From NCBI RefSeq assembly GCF_000565195.1, contig NZ_CP006720.1:744001-808000 (forward strand): a stretch of DNA of 64,000 nt. The letters are read 5' to 3'. This document shows positions 32,471-45,103 of the stretch, piece by piece (positions within the stretch are counted from its first letter, which is position 1; every line of letters begins with the position of its first letter). The DNA is from Spiroplasma mirum ATCC 29335 (GTDB lineage: Bacteria > Bacillota_I > Bacilli_A > Mycoplasmatales > Mycoplasmataceae). The notes beneath the pieces were generated by a model. It ran no database searches. It was not told the origin of the DNA and saw only the letters and a program-made list of their open reading frames with translations. The position numbers and the translations under genes were made by a program.

Positions 32471-32539
32471 CTATGTTATTATTTAAAATAAATCGATTTT
32501 TTCTTCAATTCAAAAATACTATAAGAAAACAAGCCAATT

Positions 32540-33245
32540 TTATTTTGATAGTATTCACAAAGCATCCAAAAAAAGAAGGATAATTTCATTATTTATTTTG
32601 TACTTAACTAAGGTGTTAAAATTAATCTGTTCTAAAGTTTGTCATTGCATAATATCTTTAATTAATTCAACCCTAAAAACAGCTTCTCCAGGCTGTCAAC
32701 AGTTTTTACAAATTAATCCCTCTTCACTAAAACTAATAGTTTTAATATTTTTTTTACTAAAACAGCGAGCACAAGTTAATAACTTTCATTGAACACCAAA
32801 GAATCGCAAACTATAAAACATTAACATCACAACAGCAATTAAATTATCCTCTGCTGAAGTTAAATAATTTAATGTTTGTTTTAAAAGATAATAATATTGA
32901 GAATTACTGTCACGTGGTTCAAAACCCTGGTCGGTAATTTCACATACTAATACCCCCCTAATAAATAATCATTATAATTATTGGCTTAGGAATAAGCGGG
33001 ATGTTAATAAATTTCCAGTTTTTAACTTACTTAATTTATCATCATGATAAGTTAAGAATAATTCAAATTCTAATTCACAAAATAATTGTAAAGAATATTT
33101 ATATTTTGAACTATTTTTTTTACTCATGGTGCATAAAAGGAGGTCTTGCCATATGCTAATGAAAAAAATGGTAATAATTTGGTCAAAATCATGATAATAA
33201 CGCATATTAATGACAATGCCAACAGTTTGACCTAACCATTCGGAA
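32540..33245 (-). pseudogene. recO: DNA repair protein RecO, frameshifted
   Basis: RecO helps load RecA onto gapped DNA. Blocks include VGIVINMRYYHDFDQIITIF (OB-fold start), SLAYGKTSFYAPWVKKNS, LGGVLVCEITDQGFEP, LTCARCFSKKNI with SEEGLICKNCW (zinc-type Cys pairs) and the end FLDALWILSK at 32540. The frame is broken in a T7 run near 33170, near 33000 (TCCCGCTTATTCC) and in a G6 run near 32955. No ATG or GTG lies in the frame of the conserved N-terminus. It directly follows era, the normal mollicute order. Confidence 0.8.
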
Positions 33246-34142
33246 CTAATAACTTTCTTTGTTATACCCTAATTTGGCAATCATTGATGCTTTTTCACGC
33301 CATTTTTCCACCACTTTCACAAATAATTCTAAAAAGATCTTGGTATTTAAAATTTGTTCTAACTCTAAACGGGCTTTGGTTCCAATTTCTTTAATCATTT
33401 TACCTTGTTTACCAATAATAATCCCCTTTTGGGAAGTTCTTTCAACACAAATTGATGCCATAATTTTTAATAAATTATCTTGTTCTTCAAACTGATCAAT
33501 TAGGATAGCAACACTGTGGGGAATTTCTTCTTCGGTTAATAACAAAATCTTTTCACGAATAATTTCTCTTATTAAGAATTTTTCGGGCTGGTCCGTTAAA
33601 ACATCATCGGGATAATATTGAGGTCCTAGTTGTAAATTAGATTTAATTAAGGCTAATAATTGGGTAATGTTTTCATTTTGTAGACTAGAAATCGGAATTA
33701 CTTCATGAAATTTAGCTAACTTATTTCATTCTGTAATTTTAAGAACCAACTCATCTTTTTTAACCAAATCTGATTTAGTAATAACTAAAATTATTGGAAC
33801 ATTGCGTTCTTGAATTGCTTTTAAAATAAAGTGGTCATTATCACCAATTCTTTTATTGGCAGGAGTTAAAAATAAAATAACATCGGTGGATTTGGTTGAT
33901 GATAAAGCAACTTTATTCATAAATTTTCCCATTTCATGTTTTGCTTTATGAACCCCGGGGGTGTCCATAAAAACAATTTGACTTTCATTGTCATTATAAA
34001 TCCCTTGAATCCGGTTTCTTGTTGTTTGCGCTTTCGGGGTAACAATCGCAACTTTATTATGTAAGATGGTATTTAATAAAGTTGATTTTCCAACATTCGG
34101 ACGACCAACAATCGCTACAAAACCTGATTTAATTTCTTTCAT
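33246..34142 (-). CDS. era: GTPase Era
   Basis: GTPase that binds the 3' end of 16S rRNA during small-subunit maturation. 298 residues. G1 GRPNVGKST, G2 TPKAQTTRNRI, G3 DTPG, G4 TKSD, and a C-terminal KH domain with GIIIGKQGKMIKEIG. A -10-like TATAAT (34170-34175) lies about 28 nt upstream of ATG 34142. The stop is immediately followed by the broken recO frame. Confidence 0.96.
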
Positions 34143-34169
34143 TTTATCACTTCCAGTTTCTTTACATTA

Positions 34170-34175
34170 ATTATA
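34170..34175 (-). promoter_or_regulatory. -10 box upstream of era
   Basis: Minus-strand TATAAT in AGATATAATTAATG, 28 nt before the era start codon. The -35 region is not clear. Confidence 0.4.
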
Positions 34176-34301
34176 TCTTAGTTAACAATAATTTGAGGAT
34201 TTAATGGGACATCTTTTTTATAAAATTAATATTAAATAATCAATTATTATTGAAAAATCATATATAATACTTTCACAAAGAAAAAACGAGAGGAAAATTC
34301 G

Positions 34302-35087
34302 ATGAAAGTAAAAATTAAAATCTTACTACTTTTAACTATTAGTGCTTTAACAATATTTATCTAATTTTAAATATTTTAGTTAACACTCATAAAATATATA
34401 ATTACAAGGTAAACCGGATTAATATTAAGCAAAAAGTAGTAATGTTAACCTTTAATGATGGTCCCAAAGCAAGTGCTGAGAATGCAATTCTCGATATTTT
34501 AGAAAAAAAAGTTAGTGGAATGTTTTTTCAAATTGGGGGTAATATTGACCAGCGTCTTTATAATAAAGACCCCCAACATTGCTAATAAATATTTAGCCCT
34601 CCAACGAAGAATTTTAACGAGGCCAAGTTATTCGTGGATTGGCAGTCATACATATTTCCATCTTAATTATCTTAACCCCCAAAAAATAGCGGCCCAAGAG
34701 CTAAACCATACTCACAAGTTATTACAAAAAATTTATCAAAATATTTTAAAGATAACAATTACCCCCGACCTGGGCCCCACACGGTTTGCATATTTACAAT
34801 ATTTTAATGGACTGGATTATATCGGACAAAAAACTAACAATAAATATTTCATTCGGGGCTATTTAGGAACTGATTATAATGAAGAATGCGCCGGAAAAAA
34901 TAAAATCTTACATGAATATTTGTCCCATCTCCGTCCAGGTCAAATTTTTGTTTGCCATACTCGCAACTATGCAAAAATATTGATCCCAGAATTAATTCGA
35001 ATTTTAAAAAATAAGGGTTATCAATTTGCTTCCTTTAATCCGTATAGTCCGCATTACTACCAAAAATATGGAAAATTGGTAAACTAA
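34302..35087 (+). pseudogene. Polysaccharide deacetylase (NodB-type), frameshifted
   Basis: GAGAGGAAAA precedes ATG 34302, which opens a membrane anchor (MKVKIKILLLLTISALTIFI) ending at a TAA. Later frames carry the NodB fold: VVMLTFNDGPKASAENAILD (the TFDDGP motif with Asp to Asn at the first Asp), VSGMFFQIGG, SYSWIGSHTYFHLNYL (the HxxxH metal site), FAYLQYFNGLDYIG and PGQIFVCHTR. Breaks lie near 34363 and 34580. Family members deacetylate chitin, peptidoglycan or xylan. In a wall-less organism the substrate is unclear. The locus is dead. Confidence 0.75.
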
Positions 35088-35448
35088 TGATTATTTCAAA
35101 TTGAGAAATTTTATATACCACTTTAATATTTTTGATCTTTATTTTAATTACTAGTTTAAATAGTTATTTGCTTTATCTTTTAATTAAAAATAAGCAACTA
35201 AAAAATTCACTTTTGAAGTTTATTGTTTAGCATCTTGATGAGCGAAATTCTCATTTTGCCGGCTATCATCTTTAAAATAGTTTCCTTTACTATTTTTACT
35301 AGTTCTTAACAATTAGAAGTAACAACTACTAATTGATTAACTTTTTGTAGCTTAGTTATTAGTTTGTTATCTGTTCTAATAATTCCAAAGCAAAATGTTA
35401 AACGAAAGCAAACTAATAAGCATAAACTAAAAAGTACTTTCCAATAAT
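35087..35448 (+). pseudogene. Small membrane protein remnant
   Basis: ATG 35087 overlaps the deacetylase stop (TAATG), so it was translationally coupled. It begins SNWEILYTTLIFLIFILITS, one strong membrane helix, then KNKQLKNSLLKFIV and a TAG. The remaining sequence is readable only in several frames, with two more hydrophobic stretches. Unknown family; presumably a partner of the deacetylase. Confidence 0.45.
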
Positions 35449-35468
35449 TTTAGAAGTATTTTTTATTT

Positions 35469-38400
35469 TTAAAAATTAAATGTTATTTGATCATCCTCAG
35501 AGAGATGATTTAAGATACCTAATTCTTCAAAAGCTTGCATATGTGCTTTGGTAATATTAGTTCGTTTTTGTAAATCATTAATTGAAATAAATTGTTTAGT
35601 ATTCCGTGCCGAGACAATGCTTTCCCCGACTGCTTCACCCAAACCATCAATCGCCGCAAACGGTGGTAAAATTATTTTTTCACCATTTTCAACAATAACT
35701 TTGAAATTCTTTACATCACTAGTTTGTAAATCAATATTTTTCATTTTAATTCCGCGCGCATACATTTCTAACACAACTTCATAAACTGGAATTAAATCTT
35801 TTTCTTTTTGCGAAGGTTTATTAAGCATAGTAAAGTCTTTTAATTCTAAGCGATTTTGAATATCACGTAAAACATTTTTGATAGTAGCTTTCCCTTTTAA
35901 TATTGTTTTAATGTCAAACACATCAGTCCGGGTTGAAAAATATGTGGCATAATATTCAACTGGGTAATTAATTTTAAACCAGGCAATTCTTCATGCCATT
36001 AAAACATAAGCAGTGGCATGCGCTTTGGGGAACATATATTTAATTTTATTACATGAATCAATATATCATTGTTCAACATTATGTTCTTTCATTAGCGCAA
36101 CATGCTCAGGAGTTAACCCCCGCCCCTTGCGGACATCTTCCATAATTTTAAAAGCACTTTTGGCGGACAACCCTTTATAAATTAAGTTAACCATAATGTC
36201 ATCCCGACAGCCAATAACTTGGGAAATTGTAATATTATGGTTTTTAATTAAATCTTGGGCATTTCCAATTCACACATCAGTTCCGTGCGATAACCCCGAT
36301 ACTTGCACTAAATCGGCAAACGATGATGGTTTAGTGTCTAATAACATCTTACGAACAAAACCAGTCCCAAATTCTGGAATTCCAATCGCCCCCGTTTTTT
36401 CATTATTAATATCTTCAGGGGTAATTTTTAAACTATCTAAATTTTGAAAGAGACTTAACACCGCATGGTCATTTGTCGGAATTGTTTTAGGATCAACCCC
36501 AGTTAAGTCTTGTAACATTTTTAAAACAGTGGGGTCAACATGCCCTAAAATATCAAGTTTTAACACATTATCATGAATAGCATGGAAATCAAAGTGGGTA
36601 GTTAGTCAACTAGATGTCGTATCATCAGCTGGAAAGTTAACCGGCGTAAAAGCTTCTACTTGGTATTCGTTTGGAATAACAACAATTCCCCCAGGGTGTT
36701 GGCCGGTGGTTCTTTTAACCCCTTCACAAGCTTTAGTAATTCGTTCAATTTCACTTTTTCGTTTTAAATGCAGAATATTTTTAGCTTCAAAATAACCCCG
36801 AACATAACCAAACGCGGTTTTCTGGGCCACTGTAGAAATTGTTCCGGCACGATAAACACTGCGTTCCCCAAACATTTCTTTGGTAAAATCATGGGCCACT
36901 GGTTGGTATTCTCCGGAAAAGTTTAAATCAATATCAGGAACCTTGTCTGCTTCAAAACCAAGGAATGTTTCAAACGGAATATCATGACCTTCTCCGTACA
37001 TAATAATTTGACATTGGGGACATGGTTTATCAACTAAGTCATAACCACACCGCACACTTCCATCCGTAATAAATTCACTATAACGACAGTTTGCACAAAT
37101 ATAATGGGGCTGTAAGGGGTTAACTTCGGTAATCGCACTCATTGTAGCAACAAAACTACTTCCCACGCTTCCCCGTGATCCAACTAAATAACCATCGCGT
37201 AATGATTTATCAACTAGTTTATGAGCAATTCAATAAATAACACCAAACCCACGTTTAATAATTACGGTTAATTCACTTTCTAAGCGATCAGCAACAATTT
37301 TTGGCAACGGGTTACCATATTTTTTATAAGCATTTTTATAACATAATTCTTTTAATAACTGATCACTTCCCTCAATTGATGGAATGTATAACTTATCTTT
37401 AATAATTTGAACTTTTTCAATTTGATCAGCAATCTTATTAGTATTTTCAACCACAATTTCATATGCTAGTTTCTCATCATTTAAGAAATTAAATTCCGCA
37501 AGCATTTCATTGGTTGTTCGTAAAAATTGCTCAGGATACTCGCTAATCCGATTTTTATAGTCAAATAAGGGGTGCGGTTTTCCCCCAATTCCTTTTGAAT
37601 GAATATAAACTTCCCGGAATATTTTGTCTTCGGGGTTTAAATAGTGCACATCCCCTGTCGCAACCACTAGTTTATTTAATTTTTTAGCAATATGAATAAT
37701 ATTACTAATGACGGTTAATAATCGTTCTTGGGTTAAATCTCCTAGTTGTACTAAGTGTTTATAAACACTTGGTGGTTGGACTTCAATATAATCATAAAAG
37801 GCCATTGCTTCTTCTAATTCTTCATTCGATTTATTCCGTGCTAATTCAAAAATTTCCCCATTCACACAAGAAGAACCAATTAATAAATTTTCGCGGTGTT
37901 GATTAATGACACTTTTTAATAATTTTGGTGAAGAATAAAAGTAATCAGTATGTGATTTGGTAACTAAGGTAAACAAATCTAAAATTCCAGGCTGGTTTTT
38001 TGCTAAAATAGTTAAATGTTTAGCCCGCATTTTTTGATAAACTTGGTTATTATGAATTTTATTTAAGTCTTCATCAACTTCAACATTAAATTTGTTAATC
38101 ATTTTACGAAGTTGGTGCTCATAAATATCAACTAAGACAATAGCATCATAATCCGCGCGGTGCGCAACTTCCTCATTATAAATAACATTATACCGGCGGG
38201 CAATACTTCCTAACCTATAATTTTTTAGCCCGCTTTCTAAAGCCCGGGATAATTGCAAGGTATCAATTATTGTATTATTAATTTTTGGATGCCCTGCTTT
38301 TTGAATTCAAGACTGAATAAAACCAATATCAAACTCAGCATTATGGGCCACTAAAATTGCATCTTGAAAATAACCTAAAATCTTATCTACTGACTCTAAG

Positions 38401-39842
38401 AAAGTTGGTTTATCTTGTAACATATCATCGGTAATTCCGGTTAGTTCGGTCGTAAACGAAGATAATTTTATACTTGGTTTAAACAGGTGGTTAACGGTTT
38501 CTCGTTCACCACTAATCCCATCCATAATGACTGCACCAAATTCAATAATCTCATCGTATTCATTACTTAACCCCGTTGTTTCCAAGTCAAAAATAACATA
38601 TTTTGCTGTTCACAAATTATGCTGTTGCGGGTTTTTAACATACCAAACTACATCATCTAAAACATCCGCCTCTAACCCATAAATAACTTTCAGGTCCGGA
38701 TATTTCAAACTAGTGTTATAAACCTCGGGGAAAACTTGAATGTTTAAGTGATCAGTAATAGCAATTGCTTGGTGGTTTCATTTTGATAATAATTTAAACA
38801 AATCAGGAACATTCACAACCCCATCCATCGTACTCATTTTGGTATGGGTATGAAGCTCAACACGTTTAACCGGAGCGTTATCCAAGCGTGTAATTTCTTC
38901 TTTTTCAATCTTAATAATTTTTTTTGAAAAAATAACCTGCTCACTTGCATAAGTATCATAACGAATATCACCATAAACACTGATTCAATTATTAATATTA
39001 AGAGCTTCTAAATTTTCATCCGGATTTTCATCCCGAGTAAAATACTTAATTGAAATTGAATCACTGCCATCAGTAATTGTTAAAACATAAATAAATTTTT
39101 TGGTAGTTGTAGCGATACGATCCTTCGCAAAGATTTTCCCATGGATAATAACATTTGGTTCATCATGGTCAATGTCTTTAATATTATTATAAGTGGGAAC
39201 TTCTAAATTAACTTTGCCATAAAAATTTCGTGGTTTTGTTCAATTATTATTACTGTCTTTTTTAATGTCCGTCGGTAAAACTTGGGGTTGTTCGCTTAAC
39301 TGGCGATGAACATTTTCTCTAATTTTATCAATCTCTTCTTGGTTAATGGCTAAAATATCATTTTCAACCACTTCGACTTTGACAGTTAAAGTTAAATCTT
39401 TAAAACCATAGCGACGTAAATGGTTTTGGTAATATAAACAATGTTCATTAACTAATTTACGTTCACTTTCCGAAGTAACACGAACAATTAAATTATTATC
39501 ATCTAACTGAAAACTATCAGCACTTAGTTTATTAAAATAACTTTGTTTAACTTCCGATTTATGGGTACGAATATACTCAATATATTCAAAAATATTACTA
39601 ATATTATAATTTAAATTATTAATTTCTAACGCGATTTTAGTGGGTATTTTTTTATTGTGTCGTAATGTTGATTCCACATGTGCTAAAATATTAATTGGTA
39701 GTAACTCATTAACAGCAATAACAATCCAAAAAATACTATCAGTAGTACTATATTCACTTTTAACTACTTTGGCATCTTGAAAATAAGCATTATCAACTTC
39801 TAAATCATTAGCAATAAAGAGTTTAATTAATTGTTGATCCAT
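35469..39842 (-). CDS. polC: DNA polymerase III alpha subunit, Gram-positive PolC type
   Basis: Replicative polymerase with built-in proofreading; 1457 residues, the normal size. Order: N-terminal domain (1-220) and OB fold, PHP domain ([17 protein letters not shown]), 3'-5' exonuclease inserted in PHP (DLETTGL at about 420, HNAEFDIGF), zinc-binding module ([25 protein letters not shown]), palm ([16 protein letters not shown]) and fingers, then a C-terminal helix-hairpin-helix region ([16 protein letters not shown]). About a dozen TGA-encoded Trp codons fall in one continuous frame. ATG 39842 follows AAGGAGAGG. Cotranscribed with the upstream rseP-like gene. Confidence 0.97.
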
Positions 39843-39874
39843 CGTATTCCTCTCCTTGTTATTAAATTAAGATT

Positions 39875-41194
39875 TTAAAAAAAGACATCTTTAATGGTAA
39901 TTCCAATAAATAACCCAATAAATAATACTGCCCCCGCGACATTAATAACTATCTTTCATTTATATGGTAATTGTCAATTCCCAATTGGTTCTTCCTTAAT
40001 TGCTTTTATTTTATCACTATCATCGCGATATTTTAATAGTAAAATTCGTTGTCGAATCCGGAAGTAACCATTTCCTAATGATTTAATAATTGTTTCTAAA
40101 AATTTGAAACCGTCTAACGGTGGGATTGGAATTAAGTTTAAAACAAATAAGTTCGCAGATAAAATCGCCACATACATAAAGAATGGCTCTGGTCCTTGGG
40201 ATACAATTGTCGACATTGTTTTTGCAATTCCCACTGGCCCTGATAATTGCTGTCACTGACCAGTAAATAACAACCCAAATGATTTTAAAATAGTCACTGA
40301 TTCACTAAAGGTTTCTGTTCATCCAGCACCATAGGCTTGCGCTGCTGATTGATAGATACGATTAGGTGGGGCAATTCCCACCACATAAGTATTATTTCCT
40401 TGTTTTAGGGAAACAGCTTTTGTTAAATTACCACCTTCTGCTTGATATTTATAAACCTCATGATATTTATTAACTAATACATAATTAAGTAAAATTAAAT
40501 CATCATGTTTTTTATTATTATCATACTGGTTTTTTAAATAATCTAAAAAACTATAAACCGTTGTGTAATAATTAGGAATATTAGTAACGGTTCCAATATC
40601 AACCCGGGTAACATTGGGGCTATCTTTTCCGGTAGTTTTATATTCTTGAGCAGCTGCTATTAACTTAGTTTCATCTGGTCCTAGCCAATAATTTAAAATA
40701 ACCATTTCCTGACTAACTACAGGTTCTGCTTTACTTAATGCATTATACAATGGTTCATTAACATCATAGTGGGCGCCTCAATAAGTCATGTCATTGATTT
40801 TCATTCCGGTTGCGGCAAACATGGTTGTAAAAATAAAAACAGCAATGAAAAAATTCATTAATGCTCCAGCAACAATAAAAATTAAGCACTTTCACCGTGT
40901 AATATTTTCTATTTTACGGGCTTTAGGAACAACTTCATCTTCTCTTTCCTTAGGAGGATCAGTTAATTCACTGGCAATATAAACATAACCACCAAAGGGA
41001 AAAATTCGAATTGAATATTTAGTTTTTTTCTTACCCCATGAAATAATTTTAGGACCAAAACCAATTGCAAATTCATAAACATATGCTCCGGCTAATTTTG
41101 CCACAATAAAATGAGCAAATTCATGAATTGTTACTAAGATTAATAATATTAAGATTCCTAAAAACAATCCTAAAATAATCATTCCTGCTGACAT
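39875..41194 (-). CDS. rseP: Membrane-embedded zinc metalloprotease, RseP/site-2 type
   Basis: Intramembrane protease that cuts transmembrane segments of signal peptides or anti-sigma factors. 439 residues. HEFAH (24-28) in the first helix supplies two zinc ligands and the glutamate; NLIPIPPLDGFKF near residue 340 supplies the aspartate. Between them is a long extracytoplasmic domain of about 200 residues in the PDZ position, but without clear PDZ motifs. It lies between dxr and polC, the standard cdsA-dxr-rseP order of Firmicutes. Confidence 0.92.
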
Positions 41195-41230
41195 TTATTC
41201 ACCCATTTCCAATTTGTCTAAACGCTTCTG

Positions 41231-42376
41231 TTAATAAGATTTTTCAAAAAAATTATTAACTTCCCTTTTAATAATATCATTTAATTCTTTAATTTCTTGA
41301 TAATTTGTGAGATTTCGGGGTTGATGATGCTGCATAAAATATTCAACATACGGAACAATCTCGTAAAACCGAATTTTTTTAGCAATGAATAATGCTCGTA
41401 AAGCTTCATTTGCAGCATTCATGACAACCGCCAAGGAGTTTGGATGGGTTAGGCATTGGTAAGCTAATTTAATTGCTAACCACCGGTTAACATCCGCTGG
41501 TTGAAAAGTTAATGTTAAATTACTAAAATCAAGGGGTTGAAAAGTAACTTGACTCTTACGAATTGGATAATATAAAAAATAACTAATAACCTGTTCCATA
41601 TTAGGAACTGATAGTTGGGCAATAATCGAATAGTCATCATACTGTACGGCAGAATGAACAATTGATTGAGGATGAATTAAAACTTCAATGTTCTTGGTTT
41701 TAAATAAATGGTAAACTTCGAGAATTTCTAATGCTTTATTCATCATACTCGAAGAATCAATTGTAATATTGGCTCCCATTTTTCAAGTGGGATGAGAAAA
41801 GGCCGAGGTATCATCAATCGTTGCTAATTCCGCTAACGAAAGATGGGCAAACATTCCCCCAGAAGCAGTTAAGAGAATTTTATTAATGTGATTATTTGCT
41901 TCGAGACATTGAAAAATTGCACAGTGTTCCGAATCAACAGGGTACAGCGCACAATTATTGTTAGTAATTAATTGGTTAATCAAATACCCAGCTAAAACTA
42001 AGGATTCTTTATTAGCTAATAATAACTGACGGTTTTTAGTGTGCAAACTAGCTAATGTCGGGTATAACCCACCAAACCCAGAAATGGCATTCACCACCAG
42101 TGCTTGGGGATAACTTGCTAAGATTTGATCAAAACCAGTATCATTAGTCAAAAATTCAAGCTGCGGATATTGTTTTTGTAACTGGTTGATCTTTGTGGTT
42201 GGTAAAACTCAAACTTGTTTAATGCTTGGAAAACTCTTAATTATTGCTGTAAGGTTCTTGAAATTGTGGCCAACCCCAACAGCGACCAGGGAAAAATCCT
42301 GAGGGTTATTTTTTAAAATTTTTAGCGTTTGACTTCCAATATTTCCACTAGCACCAAAAAGAATAATTTCACGCAT
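41231..42376 (-). CDS. dxr: 1-deoxy-D-xylulose 5-phosphate reductoisomerase
   Basis: First committed enzyme of the MEP isoprenoid pathway. 381 residues, slightly short. NADPH-binding GASGNIGSQTLKIL, then LANKESLVLAG, the metal-site PVDSEHCAIFQCL, LTASGGMFA, FSHPTWKMGANITIDSSSMMNK and IHPQSIVHS. The ATG overlaps the cdsA stop codon (TAATG). With ispH elsewhere in the window it shows that the organism uses the MEP route rather than mevalonate. Confidence 0.96.
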
Positions 42377-43458
42377 TATTTCATTAAAATTGCACTAATA
42401 ATAAACATAACAACAAACACTAGTGAAAATGAATCAAGACGATCTAGCACACCCCCGTGCCCAGGTAGTAAATTACTAAAATCTTTAATATTATATTTTC
42501 GTTTAATTCATGAAAATGACAAATCACCTAATTGCGATAAAATTGATAAAATAATTGCTAATAACACATAGATAATATAGCGCATTGTATTTTTACTATT
42601 ATCATTCGAAAAGAAATCAAACACTCATTTGCCATCCGCTTGGTCAGTAAATTTAAACATTAAAATTGCATATGCAATCACAATCGCACTAGCCACTAGG
42701 ATCCCAGTGATCGCTCCCTCTCAAGTTTTATTAGGTGAAACATTTGGGGCTAACTTATATTTCCCATAACTAACACCTCCGACAAAAGCAAAAGTATCGG
42801 TTAAAATAATAATTAAAGCTAGTCATAAGACACTACTTCATCCAAAATTAGGATTTAGCATAAATTTTGTCATTGCTTTAAAAGCAAAAATCATATAAAT
42901 ACTAAAGGCAAAAGTAATAAACATTTTCCCAAAGGTAATATCTTTCCCCCTCAATATTAATACCATGTAAACTAGAAAAACAAACAAGTAAATCACAAAA
43001 ATTAATCAATTTTGTAATCATCCTCAATTAGCATAAGTATAAAAAGGAAAATTAATTGGCGCATACCCTTCGTTTACCCTTTCCACCGGTAAAATATATA
43101 AGAATATAATTAACAGGTAAGTAATAATTTGGGTATAAATTGGTCACTTATCACCTCCATTTAATTTTAAAATTTCATAGTTAACTAAACACAAAATTAA
43201 ACAATTTAAAATAATAAAAACAGAATTAGCAACATCAATATGGGTCATTGCTCGCCACTCGGTAGTAATTGCTCCGGTAAACATATATAACACTAAAAAA
43301 CATAATAGCACACCAAAAGTAATATAGCGTTGGCGATATTTTTTTTGAAACATTAAGTGTTTCTGGTTTGGTGCTGGTGTTTTATTGTCAACCGCTGGTT
43401 GATTATCACTTGCTGGTGGTTGATTATTATCTGGTGTTTTTGGTTTAATATTATTCAT
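42376..43458 (-). CDS. cdsA: Phosphatidate cytidylyltransferase
   Basis: Makes CDP-diacylglycerol from phosphatidate and CTP. 360 residues with a Pro/Asn-rich N-terminal extension ([18 protein letters not shown]), at least seven hydrophobic helices and the CDP-DAG synthase signature near the C-terminus (NVSPNKTWEGAI and [32 protein letters not shown]). ATG 43458 was chosen because GGGGGA lies 10 nt upstream; a TTG at 43476 would add six residues. It overlaps the end of uppS by 8 nt and the start of dxr by 1 nt. Confidence 0.95.
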
Positions 43459-44155
43459 TAAGCTTAATTCCCCCAAATCTTCTATCTCTATTATTATAAT
43501 CTATTATTGCTTCAATTAAAGCATTTCCGTCAAAATCTGGTCAATATTTTTTTGTAAAATAAAACTCAGCATAATAATTTTGGAGTAATAAAAAATTACT
43601 TAACCGTTGCTCGCCCCCAGTACGGATTAGTAAATCAACGGGGGGAAGATCTTTAGTATATAAATGGTTGAAAATAATTTTTTCAGTAATGGTATTAATG
43701 CTCGGATCGTTTTTAATGGCAGTAACCGCCTGAGTAATTTCTTCTAAGGAACCATAATCAAAGGCAAAGGTTAACACCAATCCCGTATTACTTTTACTGT
43801 CATTAATTGCTTTTAAAAAAGCGTTAGCTGTCGCGGCAGGAACTTTTGTTCGCCTTCCAATTCAATTTAATCTAATATTTTCATTGTGAAATTTTTTAAC
43901 TTGCTCATGATTTAATAACCGTTTGGGCATTGCCATTAAATAATTAACTTCCGCTAAATTTCGTTTTCAATTTTCAGTTGAAAAACAATAAATTGTTAAA
44001 TATTTAACCCCAATTTCATTGGCTTTTAATGCTACATCTTTAATCCGACGAGCGCCTTCTTCATGACCTTTAGTGCGGCTTAATCCCTGTAATGTGGCTC
44101 ACCGGCCATTACCATCAAGAATAATAGCAATATGTTGTGGAATCTTATTAATAAT
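43451..44155 (-). CDS. uppS: Isoprenyl (undecaprenyl) diphosphate synthase, unusual start
   Basis: cis-Prenyltransferase condensing IPP onto farnesyl diphosphate. The frame contains HIAIILDGNGRWA, GHEEGARRIKD, YLTIYCFSTENWKR, LTFAFDYGSLEEI, PVDLLIRTGGEQRLSNFLL and AEFYFTKKYWPDFD, so all active-site motifs are intact. There is no ATG, GTG or TTG in this frame before the conserved region, and an upstream TAA closes it. ATT 44155 (after AAGAGG) is the most plausible initiator, giving 234 residues. An ATG at 44160 with the best ribosome site is in the wrong frame. Confidence 0.88.
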
Positions 44156-44246
44156 ATCATTCCTCTTTTCTAAATTTTACTTATCAAAATTATACTATAT
44201 ATTTTCGGGGAACTTCGTACTTTTTCAAAAGAAAAACATTAAATAA

Positions 44247-44987
44247 TTATTTAATATTTAATAAATTATGCATTTGTTTTTGTTTTACTTTACTTTTTGA
44301 ATAGGTCACAATCCCAATTAATAAAGCGGCCAAGTCTAAACAAACATTAATTAAAATAAAATTATCCCAGTAACCAGTGTCATTATATTGATGAAAATGG
44401 TTAAACCACACTACTTTGCTAGTCATCATTACATGGTAGTCGCCACTAACAGTTGTGATCATACTAATTCATGGTAACCAACAAACTAGGGCAATTGTTA
44501 GCATACTAAGTCCCGAAGAAAAAGTTACTCGTTTGGTTAGGGGGTAGATAATTCATCATAACCCCACACAAATAATAAAATAAAACGGATTAATCATCAA
44601 TAAAAATCCTAAGAAGCAAGCAACTCCTTTGCCCCCTTTAAAACGGTGGTAAACCGGAAAACAATGGCCCAAAATTGTAAACATCGTTGGAACATAATAA
44701 CTCGTTTGACCCAGGTTAAAACTTATTCCGGGAATTGCAACACAACTAATTCCAAAAGTAATGAACATCACAATAATAGTTTTAATCCCATCAAGAAAAA
44801 CAACTAGTAATCCCCACTTTTTCCCTAAGGTAATTGTAACATTTGTGGCCCCTGGATTCCCCGTGTTAACTTTTTGAATATAAACCTTATGAAAATATTT
44901 TGCAATTAAAATACTAAAATTAATTGATCCTAATAAATAACCAATAATAATGGCAATTATTGTTCCTAAAATTCCATAAACATTCAT
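44247..44987 (-). CDS. plsY: Acyl-phosphate:glycerol-3-phosphate acyltransferase
   Basis: Membrane enzyme adding the first acyl chain in phospholipid synthesis. 246 residues with five or six helices. It shows the three PlsY loops: YLLGSINFSIL, NTGNPGATNVTITLGKKWG and HCFPVYHRFKGGKGVACFLG. The C-terminal 70 residues are extra compared with the roughly 200-residue family norm, with two further hydrophobic segments. It stands apart from uppS by 90 nt. Confidence 0.93.
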
Positions 44988-45085
44988 TGTACTTCCCTCT
45001 AATAAATTATTCTAGTATTAATTTTAATATTTTTTCAGTTAAAAGAAAAGAGCTTATTGTAAACTACCCGCGTAAAAATAAAGAA

Positions 45086-45103
45086 AAGTATATTGCTATA
45101 CTT
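45086..45103 (-). terminator. Terminator of pyrH-frr
   Basis: AAGTATA, TTGC, TATACTT forms a 7-bp stem that includes the frr stop codon. On the minus strand it is followed by TTCTTTATTTTT. Confidence 0.6.

Noticed and set aside
43459-43476. Upstream TTG start for cdsA
   Set aside because: It lies inside the uppS coding end and leaves the GGGGGA ribosome site unused; ATG 43458 fits better.
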